A stretch of 64,000 nucleotides of DNA, taken from the NCBI RefSeq assembly GCF_901827185.1, contig NZ_LR594671.1, positions 930,001 to 994,000 of the forward strand, in the 5' to 3' direction. Under the pieces are notes generated by a model that worked only from the letters and a program-made list of their open reading frames with translations, searched no databases and had not been told where the DNA came from. A program made the translations under genes and the position numbers. This DNA comes from Variovorax sp. PBL-E5. GTDB taxonomy: Bacteria > Pseudomonadota > Gammaproteobacteria > Burkholderiales > Burkholderiaceae_C. Every line of letters starts with the position of its first letter. Position 1 is the stretch's first letter. Positions 17,856-27,336 of the stretch are shown here, piece by piece.

Positions 17856-19850
17856 TTACCTCGCCAGTCGAATCGCATGCATCCAGGCCCTGCGCAGCAC
17901 GGCCGGTGAACGCGATTCTTCGGGAATCAGCAGGAAGCCCTTGTCGCGAAGCGAATTGCCCAGCGCGATCTGGCTGGTCAGCACCGTCAGCGGGATGGCC
18001 AGCAGCAACGGCAGGCCGACAGGCATCAACCACGCGAGCGCGCTGGCATCGATCAACGCGATGCCGACGGCCAGCGCCGCGATCACCAGCGTCATCGGCG
18101 CAAGCTGCGCAATCGCGATGCGCCACGGCACGGCGACCGCTTCGCGCGGGGGCGACTTCCAGTCCAGCTTGAGGCCGGTGAGCGCAACGACCACGAACAG
18201 CGAATGCGCCAGCATGCGAACGGGCGCCTGCACGATGGCCAGCAGGCTTTCGAGCGCCGCGCTTTTCAGCAGGCCGCCGACACCGCCGAACTGGCGCTGC
18301 TCGCCGCGCATGAGCACCGCCACCAGACCCAGCACGCGCGGCAGGAACAGCAGGCACAGCGTCCACACCCAGAGGCCCGCCAGTTCCATCGGCATCGCGA
18401 GCCAATGCTCGACCACGCTCGAACCGGTCAGCCAGAGCGCCGTGCCCAGCGTCAGGAATGCAAGCCACAGCGGCGCGGACACATAGGCCATGGTGCCGGT
18501 GACGAACATCGCGCGGTGCACGGAATGCAGACCCGGCTCGGCCATCAGGCGGGCATTCTGCAGATTGCCCTGGCACCAGCGGCGGTCGCGCTGGAGTTCG
18601 GCCAGCAGGTCCGGCGGCTGCTGTTCGTAGCTGCCCACCAGGTCGGCCACCAGCCAGACGTGGTACCCGGCGCGGCGCATCAGCGCGGCCTCGACGAAGT
18701 CGTGCGACATGATGCCGCCCGACATGCCACCGGTGCCCTTGATCGGCGCCAGCGCGCAATGGGTCATGAAGGGTTCGACGCGGATGATGGCGTTGTGACC
18801 CCAGTAGTGGGATTCGCCGAGCTGCCAGAACTGCATGCCCAGCGTGAACAGGCGGCCCGTCATCCGCGAGGCGAACTGCTGCGCGCGTGCGTGCAGCGTC
18901 ACGTGGCCGATGGCCTGGGTCGCAGTCTGGATGATGCCGGCGGTCGGGTTGGCTTCCATGAGCTTGACCATCGCGGTCAGACAGTCGCCGCTCATCACGC
19001 TGTCGGCGTCCAGCACCACCATGTAGCGGTAGTCCTTGCCCCAGCGGCGGCAGAAGTCGGCCACGTTGCCGGCCTTGCGGTGCGTGCGCCGGGTGCGCAG
19101 GCGGTAGTAGACCTCGACCTGAGGTTGGTTCACGCCGGTGGCCAGCGCGGCGCGCAGATCTTCCCAGGCTGCGCGCTCGGCTGCCGCGATCTCGGGGGTG
19201 TAGCTGTCGGACAGCACGAACACGTCGAACTGCTTCGCATGGCCGGTGGCGGCGACCGATTCGCATGTCGCCCGAAGGCCAGCGAACACCGTGGCCACGT
19301 CTTCGTTGCAGATCGGCATGATGATCGCCGTGCGCGCTTCGGGGTTCATCGGATGCCCCGCGACCTGGGCGGCCGACAGCGCATGCTTGTCGCCGCGCAC
19401 GGAAACGTAGAAACCCATGAGCGCGGTCACGAAGCCGGTCACGACCCAGCCGGACAACAGGCCGTAGAGCGCGATCTGGCCGTATTCGAGCCAGGCATTG
19501 TCGTAATCGGGTTGCACGCGGGCGAACAGCGTCGAGGCGATCACCGTGCTGAACAGCGTCAGCGCAATGAAGGCAAGGCGGCGGCGCGTCGCCGCGCGCT
19601 GCCACGGCTGGACCGCCGCATCCGGCGTGCCGGCCCGGTCCACCGATGCGCGTGCACCGCCGGCGCCCAACTTCACCAGGAGCGCCGTGCCGATACTGTT
19701 CCAGAACCCACGCCAGGGGCGTGGTGCCATCGAGCCGCGGTTGATCGGGGGCGCCGTCACCGAATTGGGATGGCGCTCTTCGCGGAACGGGCTGCGCAGC
19801 GACAGGTCGTCGGTCAGCACGCGGAGTTGGGAGAAATCGTTGGGTTTCAT
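17856..19850 (-). CDS. opgH: Osmoregulated periplasmic glucan glucosyltransferase
   Basis: A 664-residue inner-membrane family 2 glycosyltransferase (OpgH/MdoH) that makes the beta-glucan backbone and exports it to the periplasm. Two membrane segments near residues 90-150 precede the catalytic domain, which has the Asp motifs SDSY and VLDADSVMSGD and the QRDRRWCQGN motif (QxxRW type). Several more membrane segments follow (about residues 395-600). It is shorter than E. coli OpgH (about 850). No opgG gene is adjacent, which is unusual since the two are often an operon. Confidence 0.93.
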   Translation of the reverse strand: MKPNDFSQLRVLTDDLSLRSPFREERHPNSVTAPPINRGSMAPRPWRGFWNSIGTALLVKLGAGGARASVDRAGTPDAAVQPWQRAATRRRLAFIALTLFSTVIASTLFARVQPDYDNAWLEYGQIALYGLLSGWVVTGFVTALMGFYVSVRGDKHALSAAQVAGHPMNPEARTAIIMPICNEDVATVFAGLRATCESVAATGHAKQFDVFVLSDSYTPEIAAAERAAWEDLRAALATGVNQPQVEVYYRLRTRRTHRKAGNVADFCRRWGKDYRYMVVLDADSVMSGDCLTAMVKLMEANPTAGIIQTATQAIGHVTLHARAQQFASRMTGRLFTLGMQFWQLGESHYWGHNAIIRVEPFMTHCALAPIKGTGGMSGGIMSHDFVEAALMRRAGYHVWLVADLVGSYEQQPPDLLAELQRDRRWCQGNLQNARLMAEPGLHSVHRAMFVTGTMAYVSAPLWLAFLTLGTALWLTGSSVVEHWLAMPMELAGLWVWTLCLLFLPRVLGLVAVLMRGEQRQFGGVGGLLKSAALESLLAIVQAPVRMLAHSLFVVVALTGLKLDWKSPPREAVAVPWRIAIAQLAPMTLVIAALAVGIALIDASALAWLMPVGLPLLLAIPLTVLTSQIALGNSLRDKGFLLIPEESRSPAVLRRAWMHAIRLAR

Positions 19851-20229
19851 CGGCGCTTCACCCGCGTTGCTTCAGGAGGGAGGGCGTGTCGCCGATTGCC
19901 GGAAAGCGCTTGAAGACGCAATCCGGCGCCGCGCCGCTGGCGTGATCGAGTGCTGCCAGTGAATGACCCGCGGCACGGGGCCGCGAGAGGGAAAACTGCT
20001 TTTGACGCAGGCTGTCGCGCTGCGGACGCAGTGCGAAAGAGGGGCTGGTATGGGCTGTCATGCCTGTACAGGGGCAATCCCTGTGCCAGCGCCGAAAACC
20101 CCTTTCAGATCAACCGTTTGGCTCGATCTCGAGGCGTCCGGCTCGCGGGCTGGCGCTGTCGGACCCCGAAATGCCCCTCTTTTGTCGCCGAATCCCGACA
20201 GAGGCTCCGGCAAGCCGAAGAAAAATCAA
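19851..20229. other. Intergenic stretch between opgH and glrR
   Basis: This 379-bp non-coding gap lies upstream of opgH and beyond the end of the GlrR-like gene. It has several small self-complementary GC-rich runs but no clear U-tract terminator, gene or known RNA. It presumably holds the opgH promoter, which I could not place. Confidence 0.4.
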
Positions 20230-21699
20230 TCAAATCAACGGCTTAGGACTGTCGCTGCCGAGCGACCCGCCGCCGTTGCCTGGCGACACGGCATCGGCCT
20301 TGAAGTGCCCCGGCGTGAGCTCATGCTTCTGCAGGAGCCGGTAGAACTCGGTCCGGTTCCGGTCGGCCAGCCGGGCCGCATCGGCCACGTTGCCGTCCGT
20401 CAGCTTCAGCAATCCGACCAGGTAGTCGCGCTCGAAGCGCTGTTTGGCCTCGGCGTAGGTCTGCACTTCCACGCTCGGCACGCGCAGCGCGCGCTGCACC
20501 AGCGCGAGCGGAATCAGCGGCGAACTGGACAGTGCGCACACCTGCTCGACCACGTTGAACAGCTGCCGGACATTGCCCGGCCACGAAGCGGTGGTCAGTG
20601 CCTTCAGCGCCTCGGGCGCGAAACCCGACAGGCGCTTGCCGTACTTGGTCGACAGCCGCTGCAGAAAGTGATTGGCCAGAAGCGGAATGTCCTCGCGTCG
20701 CGCCGACAGCGGCGGCAGGCTCAAGGTGACGACGTTGAGCCGGTAATACAGGTCTTCGCGGAACTGTCCCGCCTCCATCGCGGCATCCAGATCGCGATGG
20801 GTGGCCGAGATGATCCGTACGTCGACGGCGATCGACTGGCTGCCGCCCAGCGGCCGCACCGCGCGCTCCTGCAACACCCGAAGCAGCTTCACCTGCAGGG
20901 CGGGCGGCATGTCGCCGATCTCGTCGAGCAGCAGCGTGCCGCCATCGGCCTGCTGGAAGAGGCCCTTGTGATTGGCCACGGCGTCGGTGAAGGCGCCCTT
21001 CATGTGGCCGAACAGTTCCGACTCCAGCAGCGCCTCGGGAATGGCGCCGCAGTTGACGGCGACGAAAGGCTTGTCGGCGCGCGCGCTGGCCCGGTGAATG
21101 GCGCGCGCCAGCAGTTCCTTGCCGGCGCCGCTGTCCCCGCGCAGCAGCACGCTGGCGTCCGACTTGGCCACCATGCGCGCCTCGGCCAGCAGTTCCGCCA
21201 TGCGGTTGCTCCTGCTCACGATCTCCGCGCGCCAGCTCTCGTCGCCGCCCTTGCCCGGCACGGTTGCTGGCGCACCGAGCGCGAGAGCCTGGGCGATCTT
21301 GTCGAGCAGCTCGCGGCCGTCGTAGGGCTTGGTCAGGTAGGTGAAGACGCCGCGCGCGGTCGCTTCCACGGCATCGGGAATGGTGCCGTGGGCGGTCAGC
21401 AGAATCACCGGCAGGGTCGGATGGCGCTTGCGTATCTCGTCGAACAGCGCGAGCCCGTCCCGGCCCGGTAGCCGCACGTCGCTGAGGACCAGCTGCGGGT
21501 GCTCGATCTCGAGCTGCGTCAGTGCCGATTCGGCCGAGGTCACGGCGGTCACCTGGTAGCCGGAGGAGGACAGCCGCATCGACAGCAGCCGCAGCATGTC
21601 CGGGTCGTCGTCGACCACCAGGAGGCGGGCGCCGCTCGCAGTCTGCGCGGCGGGCGCAGCGGATCCCTTGGCGGGCTGGGGTGGTCCCGCGTTGCTCAT
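20230..21699 (-). CDS. glrR: Sigma-54-dependent response regulator, GlrR/QseF-like
   Basis: A 489-residue NtrC-type activator: receiver domain (Asp74 in LVLSDVRLPGRDG), AAA+ domain with Walker A GDSGAGKE and Walker B LLLDEIGDMP, and a Fis-like helix-turn-helix (NVADAARLADRNRTEFYRLL). It is last of a run miaB - sensor kinase - lipoprotein - regulator that matches GlrK/QseG/GlrR of enterobacteria, an envelope-stress system. The sigma-54 loop reads GAFTDA rather than GAFTGA. The genes it controls here are unknown. Confidence 0.9.
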   Translation of the reverse strand: MSNAGPPQPAKGSAAPAAQTASGARLLVVDDDPDMLRLLSMRLSSSGYQVTAVTSAESALTQLEIEHPQLVLSDVRLPGRDGLALFDEIRKRHPTLPVILLTAHGTIPDAVEATARGVFTYLTKPYDGRELLDKIAQALALGAPATVPGKGGDESWRAEIVSRSNRMAELLAEARMVAKSDASVLLRGDSGAGKELLARAIHRASARADKPFVAVNCGAIPEALLESELFGHMKGAFTDAVANHKGLFQQADGGTLLLDEIGDMPPALQVKLLRVLQERAVRPLGGSQSIAVDVRIISATHRDLDAAMEAGQFREDLYYRLNVVTLSLPPLSARREDIPLLANHFLQRLSTKYGKRLSGFAPEALKALTTASWPGNVRQLFNVVEQVCALSSSPLIPLALVQRALRVPSVEVQTYAEAKQRFERDYLVGLLKLTDGNVADAARLADRNRTEFYRLLQKHELTPGHFKADAVSPGNGGGSLGSDSPKPLI

Positions 21700-21709
21700 A
21701 AGACAACCT

Positions 21710-21747
21710 CCGCCCCGCGGGCTGCGGTGCGAGCTTGCTTGGGGCGG
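21710..21747. repeat. Intergenic inverted repeat between qseG-like gene and glrR
   Basis: CCGCCCC (21710-21716) and GGGGCGG (21741-21747) can pair around a 24-bp loop that is also GC-rich. It sits in the 61-bp gap before the GlrR start. Only one such element is seen in the window, so it is not grouped with the repeat family. Confidence 0.45.
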
Positions 21748-21760
21748 CCCGGCGCTGCGC

Positions 21761-22423
21761 TCATGGCGTCGGCTTCGGGCTGCTGGCCGGGGGCACCACT
21801 GCCGGTGCGGCCGGTGCCGGGGTATTGGGCCGCGCGAAGCTGCGCTCGATGGCGCGCAGCGCTTCGATGCGATCGTTCAGCTGTTCGATGCGTCGCTGGC
21901 TGTCGCGCAACTGCTGTGCCTGCCGGTCCCGGTCGTCCTCGACGCGGCGCTGCTCCGTGTAGCGAGCCGCGAGCGCGCGCGCCAGCGGCTGCAGCGGCTG
22001 CGCATCGGACGACGGATTCGCGATCACCCGCTGCATGAGCCCCAGGGCGCGTGCGAGGTCGGCCGGAACACGGGTCTGTGCGAGCACCAGCGCCGTCTGC
22101 ATCTGCGCCATCGGTGCGTCACCCGGATCGCCCAGCCGGCCCAGCTCCGCCGCGAGTTCGTTGTTGCCGAGCGGCCGCACCCGGTCGGCATAGGCCAGGA
22201 TGGCTGCCACCGGGCCCTGTGTGAGCTGCGTGAAGACCAGCGCCGGCTGGGTCGCCGGTGCCACCGGCTCCGCCTCCACCGGCGAGACGCGCGGCGGCGG
22301 TGGAGCGGCGGGAACGGCAACGGACTCGGCAGGCGGTTGGGTCGGGGCCGCACATGCGACGAGCAACGCCGATACGGCGATCGTCATGGCCAAAGCAGAT
22401 CTGCGAGCGATCGAAAGAGACAT
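21761..22423 (-). CDS. QseG-like outer-membrane lipoprotein
   Basis: A 220-residue protein with a lipoprotein signal sequence; the lipobox is LVAC, Cys25. A Pro/Ala-rich stretch follows, then an alpha-helical region with a coiled-coil-like segment near residues 170-205 (DRDRQAQQLRDSQRRIEQLNDRIEALRAIER). Its place between the sensor kinase and response regulator genes matches QseG/YfhG, which in enterobacteria modulates the GlrK (QseE) kinase. Overall sequence is poorly conserved, so the call rests mainly on context and lipobox. Confidence 0.72.
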   Translation of the reverse strand: MSLSIARRSALAMTIAVSALLVACAAPTQPPAESVAVPAAPPPPRVSPVEAEPVAPATQPALVFTQLTQGPVAAILAYADRVRPLGNNELAAELGRLGDPGDAPMAQMQTALVLAQTRVPADLARALGLMQRVIANPSSDAQPLQPLARALAARYTEQRRVEDDRDRQAQQLRDSQRRIEQLNDRIEALRAIERSFARPNTPAPAAPAVVPPASSPKPTP

Positions 22424-22453
22424 GGGTTGGAATTGCGCGTGAAGGCGTGGTTG

Positions 22454-23881
22454 TCAGGCGGAGCGCGGCAGCTCGATGCGAAAGCGCGCGCCAGGGCCGC
22501 CGGGGAGCAGCGTGATGCGGCCGCCATGGGCTGCAATGTACTCCTGCACGATCGAAAGCCCGATGCCAGTTCCCTTGACCGCGTGCTGGGGTTGCCGCGC
22601 GCCGCGGTAGAAGGGCTCGAAGATGCGGTCGCGATCGCCTTCTTCGATGCCGGGACCGGCATCGCCGATGTCGATGCGCGCCGTCTCCGGCGTGCTCGAG
22701 ACCACGAATTCGATGGTGCCGCCGCGCTCCGAATAGCGGATCGCGTTCGACAGCAGATTGGCCAGTGCGGTGCCGAGCTTGACCGGGTCCACGACCACCG
22801 CGAGCGGCTCGCCCTCGGCGCGCACCGTGAGCCCGCCGGCCTGCCACTGCAGCCGCTGCGACTCGATCTGCTCCTCGATCAGCGGCAGCAAGGCCGTGCG
22901 CTGGCGCCGCAGCTCGCGCGCCTCGAACGCTGCGGCATTGAAGCGCAGCAAGGCCTCGATCTGCCCCTGCAGCGCCACCGTGTTCTGCTGCAGGATCTGC
23001 GCGACCTCGCGCTGTGCCGGGTTCAGCGCACCTGTCACGCCGTCTTCCAGCAGCGAGACCCCTTCGCGCAACGCGGCCAGCGGCGTCTTGAGTTCATGCG
23101 AGACGTGACGCAGGAAGCGTGCCTTGTCGGCATCCAGTTCGGTGAGCCGCAGCCGCAGCCATTCGAGCTGCTGCGAGACGCGCCGGACGTCGGCCGGGCC
23201 GCGGATGTCGATCGGCTCGTCGAGCCGGTTCTGTCCCAGTCCGACGATGGCGCGTTCGAGCCGCTTGAACGGCCGCGCCAGCCAGACGCCGAAGGCCAGC
23301 GCCAGCACGGCCGCCAGCGCGCTCGCGGCCACCACCAGCCGCATCAGCCGCGTGCGGGCGCTCTCGATGCGTTGTGCGAGCGCGTTGTTCTGTGTCTCGA
23401 TCAGGAACTGGGCCTGCTGCGCGATCTGGGTGTTCAGCACGTCCAGATCGCGGAACTGCATCGCCATCGAGTTCTCGCGCGCGAGTGCGGTCTCGGGCGG
23501 CCCGCTCATCAGCCCCTCGATGACGTCGAGCTGGGCCCGCCACTGGTCGGGTCCGGTGGAAGGCAGGCCGCTCGCGCCCAGGCGATCCAGCACCGTGTGC
23601 GCGTCGCGCGCCGCATCGTCGAAGCGGCGGCGCAGCACCGCATCGTTGAGCACCAGCGACTGGCGTCCCGCGCGCTCCATCGCCGCGCTGCGCTCCGCCA
23701 GCGACTGCGCCGCGCCGGACAGCGTGAGCGCGCGCGCCGCCGCGTCGCGGCTCTGCGTCATCAGCAGGTCGTACTGGAACACCGCGCGCAACGCGACGCC
23801 CACCAGCAGCGCCGTGATCAGAAGGAATGCGAACAGCAGCAGCTGCTGGAACGAGCCGCGCGCCGAGGGCAGCTTCGCCAT
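22454..23881 (-). CDS. glrK: Sensor histidine kinase, GlrK/QseE-like
   Basis: A 475-residue membrane sensor kinase. One membrane helix (residues 12-30) is followed by a periplasmic helical region, then a second membrane helix near residues 178-200, a HAMP-like linker, HisKA (LRHVSHELKTPLAALREGV) and HATPase with NLLSNAIRYSERGG and GTGIGLSIVQEY. Its ATG overlaps the miaB stop by one base (TGATG), which suggests coupled translation. With the downstream lipoprotein and GlrR-like regulator it forms a three-gene signalling unit. Confidence 0.9.
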   Translation of the reverse strand: MAKLPSARGSFQQLLLFAFLLITALLVGVALRAVFQYDLLMTQSRDAAARALTLSGAAQSLAERSAAMERAGRQSLVLNDAVLRRRFDDAARDAHTVLDRLGASGLPSTGPDQWRAQLDVIEGLMSGPPETALARENSMAMQFRDLDVLNTQIAQQAQFLIETQNNALAQRIESARTRLMRLVVAASALAAVLALAFGVWLARPFKRLERAIVGLGQNRLDEPIDIRGPADVRRVSQQLEWLRLRLTELDADKARFLRHVSHELKTPLAALREGVSLLEDGVTGALNPAQREVAQILQQNTVALQGQIEALLRFNAAAFEARELRRQRTALLPLIEEQIESQRLQWQAGGLTVRAEGEPLAVVVDPVKLGTALANLLSNAIRYSERGGTIEFVVSSTPETARIDIGDAGPGIEEGDRDRIFEPFYRGARQPQHAVKGTGIGLSIVQEYIAAHGGRITLLPGGPGARFRIELPRSA

Positions 23882-25257
23882 CAGGCGGCCGCGGCCGCAG
23901 CCGATGCTTCAGCCGCCGGCATCCGTACCGATTCGGCCGTGACGACCTCGCCGCGCAGCGTGTAGGCAAGCGAGCGCGTGATGCGCAGGTCGACCATCTG
24001 TCCGACCAGCCGCGCGTCGCCCTCGAAGTTGACGACACGGTTGCACTCGGTACGGCCCATCAGCTCGTGCGCGTCCTTGCGCGACGCACCTTCGACCAGC
24101 ACGCGCTGCACGGTGCCGACGCGGCTTTCGCCGAAGCGCTTGACGTTGCCGTCGATCACCGCCTGCAGCTGCTGCAGGCGCGCCAGCTTGACCGCATGCG
24201 GCGTTTCGTCGTGCAGCGCCGCGGCCGGCGTGCCGGGGCGCGGGCTGAAGATGAAGCTGAAGCTCGCATCGAAAGCCATGTCGTCGATCAGCTTCATCAT
24301 CCGGGCGAAGTCCTCGTCGGTCTCGCCGGGGAAGCCGACGATGAAGTCGCTGCTGAGCGCGAGCTCGGGCCGGATCGCGCGCAGCTTGCGCACCGTGCTC
24401 TTGTATTCCATCGCGGTGTAGCCGCGTTTCATCGCCATCAGGATGCGGTCGCTGCCGTGCTGCACCGGCAGGTGCAGATGGCTCGCGAGCTTCGGCACCC
24501 GGGCATAGGCCTCGATCAGCCGTGGCGTGAATTCGTTCGGATGGCTGGTGGTGTAGCGGATGCGTTCGATGCCCGGGATCTCGGCGATGTATTCGAGCAG
24601 CAGCGCGAAGTCGGCGATCTCGGCGGTGTCGCCCATCTTCCCGCGATAGGCATTGACGTTCTGGCCCAGCAGCGTGACCTCGCGCACGCCCTGGTCCGCG
24701 AGGCCCGCCACCTCGACCAGCACGTCGTCCAGCGGGCGGTTCACTTCCTCGCCGCGCGTGTAGGGCACGACGCAATAGCTGCAGTACTTGGAGCAGCCTT
24801 CCATGATCGAGACGAAGGCCGTGACGCCCTCGACCCGCGCCGCCGGCAGGTGATCGAACTTCTCGATCTCCGGGAAGCTGATGTCCACTTGCGGCCGGCC
24901 GATGCGCGCACGCTGCGCCAGCAGCTCGGGCAGACGGTGCAGCGTCTGCGGCCCGAACACCACGTCGACGTAGGGCGCACGCGCGATGATCGCCTCGCCT
25001 TCCTGGCTCGCGACGCAGCCGCCGACGCCGATCTTCACGCCCTTCGCTTTCAGGTGCTTGACGCGGCCGAGGTCGGAGAACACCTTTTCCTGTGCCTTCT
25101 CGCGCACCGAGCAGGTGTTGAAGAGGATCAGGTCGGCCTCCTCGACATCCGAGGTCTGCTCGTAGCCCTCGGCGGCATGCAGCACGTCGGCCATCTTGTC
25201 CGAGTCGTACTCGTTCATCTGGCAGCCGAAGGTCTTGATAAAAACTTTGGGGTTCAT
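23881..25257 (-). CDS. miaB: tRNA-2-methylthio-N6-dimethylallyladenosine synthase
   Basis: A 458-residue radical SAM methylthiotransferase that adds a methylthio group to i6A37 in tRNA. The N-terminal UPF0004 domain has the auxiliary-cluster cysteines C12, C49 and C81 ([24 protein letters not shown]). The radical SAM cluster is C155, C159, C162 ([16 protein letters not shown]). A TRAM domain is near the C-terminus, ending in an alanine-rich tail. It is the first gene of the operon containing the GlrK-like kinase. Confidence 0.96.
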   Translation of the reverse strand: MNPKVFIKTFGCQMNEYDSDKMADVLHAAEGYEQTSDVEEADLILFNTCSVREKAQEKVFSDLGRVKHLKAKGVKIGVGGCVASQEGEAIIARAPYVDVVFGPQTLHRLPELLAQRARIGRPQVDISFPEIEKFDHLPAARVEGVTAFVSIMEGCSKYCSYCVVPYTRGEEVNRPLDDVLVEVAGLADQGVREVTLLGQNVNAYRGKMGDTAEIADFALLLEYIAEIPGIERIRYTTSHPNEFTPRLIEAYARVPKLASHLHLPVQHGSDRILMAMKRGYTAMEYKSTVRKLRAIRPELALSSDFIVGFPGETDEDFARMMKLIDDMAFDASFSFIFSPRPGTPAAALHDETPHAVKLARLQQLQAVIDGNVKRFGESRVGTVQRVLVEGASRKDAHELMGRTECNRVVNFEGDARLVGQMVDLRITRSLAYTLRGEVVTAESVRMPAAEASAAAAAA

Positions 25258-25313
25258 GTGGGTTTCTCCGCGAGCGAGATCGTGCTCGCTCCGATGGCTC
25301 AGCGCTGACTAGT

Positions 25314-25405
25314 TCAAGAGATACCGTGGATCTGGCTCCGCCAGTCCGCCGGTATCGCCCCCGGCAGGGGGTTGGCGGCTACACGAAGTGAGCAAGCCTG
25401 GGGGC
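25314..25405 (-). repeat. Dispersed intergenic repeat, copy C
   Basis: A full copy in minus orientation a few bases after the stop of the small exported protein gene and upstream of miaB. The hairpin arms are GATACC (25320-25325) and GGTATC (25351-25356), with inner arms CTGG/CCAG. Both pairs differ from the other copies but keep pairing. Confidence 0.88.
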
Positions 25406-25408
25406 GAG

Positions 25409-25879
25409 CTATTGACCGTATTTGGGCAATTGGTCGAACGGCGTCTTGCCGTCGTCGTGCGGGCCGGTGTTGGCCACGAAGGGCCAGAAATTGAGGATCG
25501 GATGGTCGGCCGACGCCCGCTTGGCCTGCGCTTCGCCGGGCGTGAGGATCCACACTTCGCGCACCAGGCCCGCCGCATCGCGCGTGTAGTTGACCAGCAG
25601 CTTTTGACCGGTGATCGAGGCCGGCATCACGAGCATGCGATCGGCGCTGAGAATGCGCGCGCCGGGCGAGAGGCGCTCGGGCTGGCCGTCGAGCTCGATG
25701 TTGGGCCAGTTCACGATCAGGAACTTGCCGCGCAAGGTGCCGGCGGGAAAGTTGCGCCCGCCCAAGGCGGCTTCGTTCTGTGTCTGCGAGGGGTCCACGA
25801 GCTGCGCAGCGGCGGGCATCAGTACCGTGCCCGTGGCGAACAGGAGCAGCGCGTTCAAGAGGATTCGGCAGCGGTTCAT
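25409..25879 (-). CDS. Small exported protein of unknown function
   Basis: A 156-residue protein with a clear signal peptide (MNRCRILLNALLLFATGTVLMPAAAQ). The mature part is about 130 residues, beta-rich in appearance (LRGKFLIVNWPNIELDGQPERLSPGARILSADRMLVMPASITGQKLLVNYTRD), with no cysteines or catalytic motif I recognise. It stands alone, with repeat C after its stop and the RND genes divergent on the other side. I infer a periplasmic location only. Confidence 0.75.
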   Translation of the reverse strand: MNRCRILLNALLLFATGTVLMPAAAQLVDPSQTQNEAALGGRNFPAGTLRGKFLIVNWPNIELDGQPERLSPGARILSADRMLVMPASITGQKLLVNYTRDAAGLVREVWILTPGEAQAKRASADHPILNFWPFVANTGPHDDGKTPFDQLPKYGQ

Positions 25880-26037
25880 GGGGTATATCCAGAGGCTGTG
25901 GGAGCGGGGATTCTAGCGGGCGGCCCCAGTCGCGGCGACATGCCCGCGGCCCGCGACGTGCGATGGTGCATGAAGGCGCGATGTATCGCGATGTTGCGGA
26001 TGGACGCCCGAGCCCGGCCCTGATCCAATATGACAGT

Positions 26038-26052
26038 AGTTAAAAAGTTAAA
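26038..26052. promoter_or_regulatory. Direct repeat upstream of the RND efflux genes
   Basis: Two AGTTAAA units (26038-26044 and 26046-26052) stand 8 bp apart in an AT-rich island within GC-rich sequence, about 50 bp upstream of the adaptor start. This could be an operator or part of the promoter. No adjacent regulator gene is present. Confidence 0.4.
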
Positions 26053-26100
26053 CATGCGCGCGCACGCCGCGGCGCGCTTCCGGAGACAACCCAGGTCGTC

Positions 26101-27336
26101 ATGAAGAAGAACCTCGTCCTCAGCGCCGTTGCCGTGCTGATCGTTGCCGCAGCGGCGGGCAGTTGGTGGTGGTCGGCTGCCGGTGCGCGGCGCGTCGCGC
26201 ACAGCGGCGTGCCGGCTTCCGCCAACGCGGCCGGCGGCGCACCGGCGCTCGTCACGCTGGCGGCCGCGCAGCGCCAGAACGTGCCGGTCACCGTCCAGGT
26301 CAACGGCAGCGTGGTGCCGCTCAACAGCGTCGACCTGCGGCCGCAGATCACGAACACCGTGCGCGAGGTGCACGTGAAGGAAGGGCAGTTCGTCAAGACG
26401 GGCCAGTTGCTGTTCACCCTCGACGATCGCCCCGACCAGGCCAACCTTGCGAAGGCGCGCGCGCAGCAGCAGAAGGACGAGGCCACGCTGGCCGATCTCG
26501 AGCGCCAGTACAAACGCAGCCAGGACCTGGTGGCGCAGAACTTCATCGCCAAGAGCGCCGTCGATGCGACCCTGTCGCAGCTCGACGCGCAGCGCGCCGC
26601 GGTCGCCGCCGACCGCGCCGCGGTCCAGTCGGCCCAGGTCGCGCTCGGCTACAACACGCTGCGCGCGCCGATCGCCGGGCGCATCGGTGCCGTCAACATC
26701 TACCCGGGCACGCTGGTGCAGAGCAGCCTGTCGCTGGTCACCATCACGCAGCTCGATCCGATCGCGGTGAGCTTTCCGGTGCCCGAGGGAAAGCTGCAGG
26801 ATCTGCTCGAGGCCTCGCGCACCCGCACCCGGGTCGAAGCCGTGGTGGCCGGACGCAAGCTGCCCTTGCAAGGCGCGCTCAGCTTCGTCGACAACACGGT
26901 CGATCCGCTGATCGGCACGGTGCGCGCCAAGGCCGTGTTCGACAACGCCGACCAGAGCCTCTGGCCCGGCCAGTTCGTCGAGACGCGGGTGATCGTGCGC
27001 ACCATCGCCGATGCGACCGTGCTGCCGGCTTCCGCGCTGATGATGCTGGCCGAGGGCAGCTCGGTCTACGTGGTCGATGCCGGCCAGAAGGCCGCGCGCC
27101 GCAAGGTCCAGTCGCTCTACACCTTCGGCACGCAGGTGGTGGTGCGCGGCGTCGAGCCGGGCGAGCGGGTGGTCATCGAAGGCAAGCAGAACGTGCGGCA
27201 CGGCGGCATGGTGCGGGTCGAGGCTGCCTCGCAGTCGCCACCGCCCGCCGATGCGGCACCCGGGCCCGATGCCGGCAGCGCGGCCCGGGCGGCACCTCCC
27301 GGCGCCGGCCTCGTCGCCGAGCGGGAACGCACGTGA
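26101..27336 (+). CDS. RND efflux periplasmic adaptor (membrane fusion protein)
   Basis: A 411-residue HlyD-like adaptor of an RND pump. It has an N-terminal membrane or signal segment (MKKNLVLSAVAVLIVAAAAGSWWW), a lipoyl/beta-barrel start VPVTVQVNGSVVPLNSVDLRPQI, a helical hairpin (about residues 115-185) and a second lipoyl half LRAPIAGRIGAVNIYPGTLV, followed by a Pro/Ala-rich tail. It overlaps the pump gene (stop TGA within GTGA). Resembles MdtA-type adaptors; no outer-membrane channel gene is nearby. Confidence 0.93.
   Translation: MKKNLVLSAVAVLIVAAAAGSWWWSAAGARRVAHSGVPASANAAGGAPALVTLAAAQRQNVPVTVQVNGSVVPLNSVDLRPQITNTVREVHVKEGQFVKTGQLLFTLDDRPDQANLAKARAQQQKDEATLADLERQYKRSQDLVAQNFIAKSAVDATLSQLDAQRAAVAADRAAVQSAQVALGYNTLRAPIAGRIGAVNIYPGTLVQSSLSLVTITQLDPIAVSFPVPEGKLQDLLEASRTRTRVEAVVAGRKLPLQGALSFVDNTVDPLIGTVRAKAVFDNADQSLWPGQFVETRVIVRTIADATVLPASALMMLAEGSSVYVVDAGQKAARRKVQSLYTFGTQVVVRGVEPGERVVIEGKQNVRHGGMVRVEAASQSPPPADAAPGPDAGSAARAAPPGAGLVAERERT

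Noticed and set aside
17752..17860. Small open frames within the dispersed repeats
   Set aside because: Similar short peptides appear in several copies because the repeat reads through in one frame; there are no start signals and the stems explain the conservation.
26163..27332. Upstream extension of the RND pump frame
   Set aside because: It runs in another frame through the adaptor gene; the pump starts at GTG 27333, with a canonical N-terminus overlapping the adaptor stop.
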